7,717 nucleotides of DNA, taken from assembly GCA_031276585.1 (NCBI GenBank), contig JAISMT010000159.1, positions 1 through 7,717 of the forward strand, read 5' to 3'. Positions within the stretch are counted from its first letter, which is position 1, and the number at the start of each line of letters is the position of its first letter. Of this stretch, positions 6,535 through 7,717 are shown piece by piece. This DNA comes from Bifidobacteriaceae bacterium (GTDB taxonomy: Bacteria > Actinomycetota > Actinomycetes > Actinomycetales > WQXJ01). The notes under the pieces were generated by a model. It made no database searches and was not told the origin of the DNA. It worked only from the letters and a program-made list of their open reading frames with translations. The translations under genes were made by a program, and so were the position numbers.

Positions 6535-6600
6535 TCCCGGGGTCCTCGCAAAAGATTCGAGCGGAGTGAGAAGGTTTTGTGGGGTGGGTTCCCGGGGTCC
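6481..6600 (+). repeat. Tandem 55-bp repeat, 2.2 units
   Basis: Unit 1 (6481-6535) and unit 2 (6536-6590) read identically, starting CCCGGGGTCCTCGCAAAAG and ending GGGGTGGGTT. A third start, CCCGGGGTCC (6591-6600), then breaks off into unrelated sequence. Unit 1 is also the tail of copy B. A 55-base period is not a multiple of three, so it does not encode a protein repeat. Confidence 0.95.
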
Positions 6601-6820
6601 CTGCACCTGCGATCAAGCAATGTCACCCTGGAACTAGTAGCAGCGGCTTTGACCGAGCGCGGTACGGCTCCCCTAAAGTGTCAGACCTTTGAGGAACAAT
6701 TGCAGTGGCGGCACCGCTTGAGTCATCGTTGGGCTTATCGAAGGCAAGTTTTCTTGGCTTCTCAAGACTGTTAGAGACAGGCGGTGCGTTGCGACACCTA
6801 ACTACGAGCGAGGACACCGA
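6601..6820. other. Non-coding spacer before hsdM
   Basis: After the tandem repeat there are 220 bases without a supportable gene. An open frame from 6511 to 6774 crosses it but begins inside the tandem repeat, has Cys/Arg/Trp-rich low-quality composition and no ribosome binding site, so it is not called. No convincing -35/-10 pair or terminator was recognised. The hsdM promoter is presumably here. Confidence 0.5.
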
Positions 6821-7636
6821 GTGAGCCTGAACCACCCCAACTTCATCTGGTCTGTGGCCGATTTGCTGCGCGGCAGTTTCAAGGCCCACCAGTACGGCGA
6901 CATCATCCTTCCGTTCACTGTGCTGCGGCGTTTGGACTGCGTGCTGTCCCCTACCAAGGAAGAGGTACTGGAGGTAGTAAAGGAAAACCGGTCCCAAGGT
7001 CTGGCGGTCAGCCGGGGTTTGCTGCGGACCAAGGCCGGACACACGCTGTCATTCTGGAATGCCTCGCGGTTCGACATGGACAAGCTGCTCGGTGATCCTG
7101 ACAACTTGGCCGAAAACCTCAGGACTTACATCAACGCTTTCTCAGCCGACGTCAGGGACATCTTCACCCACTACAAGATGGAAGAACGCATTGCAGAGCT
7201 AGAAGCAGCCGATCTGCTTTTGCTGGTTACGAAACGGTTTACTGGCGTTGACCTCTCGCCTAAAACCGTTACCAACGAGCAGATGGGGCATATTTTCGAG
7301 GAGCTGATCCGTAAGTTCGCCGAGGCTTCCAACGAGACCGCTGGTGAGCACTTCACCCCGCGTGACGTGATTGAGTTGATGGCTGACCTGGTTCTGACGC
7401 CTGATGACGCAGCGCTGACCGAACTCAACATCGTCCGGTCGATCTACGACCCGGCAGCTGGAACCGGGGGGATGCTATCTATCGCCGAGGACCATATTCG
7501 CTCGCTAAACCCGACCGCTCGGCTGAGGCTAGTGGGTCAAGAAATCAACCCCCAGTCCTATGCCATCTGTAAAGCCGACCTGATCGTGAAAGGCCAGGCG
7601 CCATCTTCTAGTTTGAAGTGCAACACTCGTGGTTGA
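6821..7636 (+). pseudogene. hsdM: Type I restriction-modification DNA methyltransferase subunit M, truncated
   Basis: The first roughly 260 residues of a type I HsdM. M and S subunits methylate adenine and specify the site, and R cuts unmodified DNA. Start is GTG 6821 with AGG (6811-6813) 7 bases upstream. Residues about 1-150 form the HsdM N-terminal helical domain (FIWSVADLLRGSFKAHQYGD, 8-27). The N6-methyltransferase domain follows with HFTPRDVIELMADLV (177-191), motif I DPAAGTGG (210-217) and GQEINPQSYAICKADLIVKGQ near the end. After KGQ the frame runs into an insertion-sequence end, adding an alien tail ending at a TGA (7634-7636). The catalytic N-P-P-F motif and the C-terminal half are missing, so this product should have no methyltransferase activity. 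Intact relatives are around 500 residues or more. The rest of hsdM, with hsdS and hsdR, may lie past the insertion outside the window. Confidence 0.9.
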
Positions 7637-7717
7637 GGGCTGGTGGTGTTGATTTTAGCTGTTGGAGTTCGGTTTGGAATGCTTCGGTGGGGGTGCGGTA
7701 GCCGAGGATGGCCATGG
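7603..7717 (-). mobile_element. End of an IS30-like insertion sequence inside hsdM
   Basis: From about 7603 the sequence stops matching HsdM. On the minus strand it ends in AGTGTTGCACTTCAAACTAGAAGAT, a GTTGCACTT-type terminus typical of actinobacterial IS30-family elements. The transposase gene runs towards this end. The outer boundary is estimated to within a few bases because the other end and the target duplication are outside the window. Confidence 0.65.
7608..7717 (-). CDS. IS30-like transposase, C-terminal fragment (5' end outside window)
   Basis: On the minus strand the last 35 complete codons before a TAG (7610-7608) read MAILGYRTPTEAFQTELQQL and onward, ending in CCTSN. The LGYRTPTEAF block is the usual C-terminus of IS30-family DDE transposases, where it follows an N-x-R-P segment. 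The catalytic residues are upstream, outside the window. The stop lies within the terminal repeat, a few bases from the hsdM junction. IS3-type transposases can end in a similar block, so the family is probable, not certain. Confidence 0.7.
   Translation of the reverse strand, partial: MAILGYRTPTEAFQTELQQLKSTPPALNHECCTSN

Noticed and set aside
6416..6600. The repeats as a CRISPR array.
   Set aside because: Tandem units are directly joined with no unique spacers, and the copies at 5074 and 6416 are 1.3 kb apart.
6020..6616. A 198-codon minus-strand open frame opposite the RhuM 3' end and the repeats.
   Set aside because: It is a shadow of the RhuM coding strand and the repeats; it is Ser/Arg/Pro-rich and lacks recognisable motifs.
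6511..6774. An 87-codon plus-strand open frame between RhuM and hsdM.
   Set aside because: Its start is inside the tandem 55-bp repeat, the composition is not protein-like, and there is no family pattern or ribosome binding site.

Overview
The window looks like a chromosomal segment of a moderately GC-rich actinobacterium, plausibly from the Actinomycetaceae or a close relative. The evidence is the long actinobacterial form of DapD, a membrane-anchored lysozyme-fold-like protein of a type common in actinobacteria, and an IS30-like transposon end with a GTTGCACTT core. Species assignment is not possible from sequence alone.

Layout. (1) Positions 2-2199, plus strand: an amidase cluster made of the C-terminal part of one amidase-signature enzyme, a 66-residue AtzG/GatC-like small protein, and a complete second amidase with an intact Lys-Ser-Ser triad. 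(2) Positions 2355-3224, plus strand: a RhtA-like EamA-family exporter. Its ribosome binding site falls in a decayed copy of a repeat found twice more downstream. (3) Positions 3238-5063, minus strand: dapD (lysine/diaminopimelate biosynthesis), coupled through a TGATG overlap to a membrane-anchored, transglycosylase-like protein. This pair converges on the exporter, with 13 bases between the stops. (4) Positions 5074-6600: two direct copies of a 119-bp repeat (113/119 identical) bracket an intact RhuM-family gene. The second copy ends in a 55-bp unit present about 2.2 times in tandem. (5) Positions 6821-7717: the 5' half of a type I restriction-modification methyltransferase gene (hsdM), cut off after its SAM-binding motif by the end of an IS30-like insertion sequence whose transposase reads back into the window.

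The left part is metabolic (amide hydrolysis, small-molecule export, cell-wall precursor supply). The right part is a small accessory or defence-type island built from repeats, RhuM, a broken type I system and an insertion sequence. The most distinctive signal is the repeat family: one copy abuts the dapD start, the pair brackets RhuM, and a worn copy underlies the exporter start. No completely new system can be proven from the sequence alone. The repeat-bracketed RhuM gene and the amidase/small-protein/amidase arrangement deserve the most attention.
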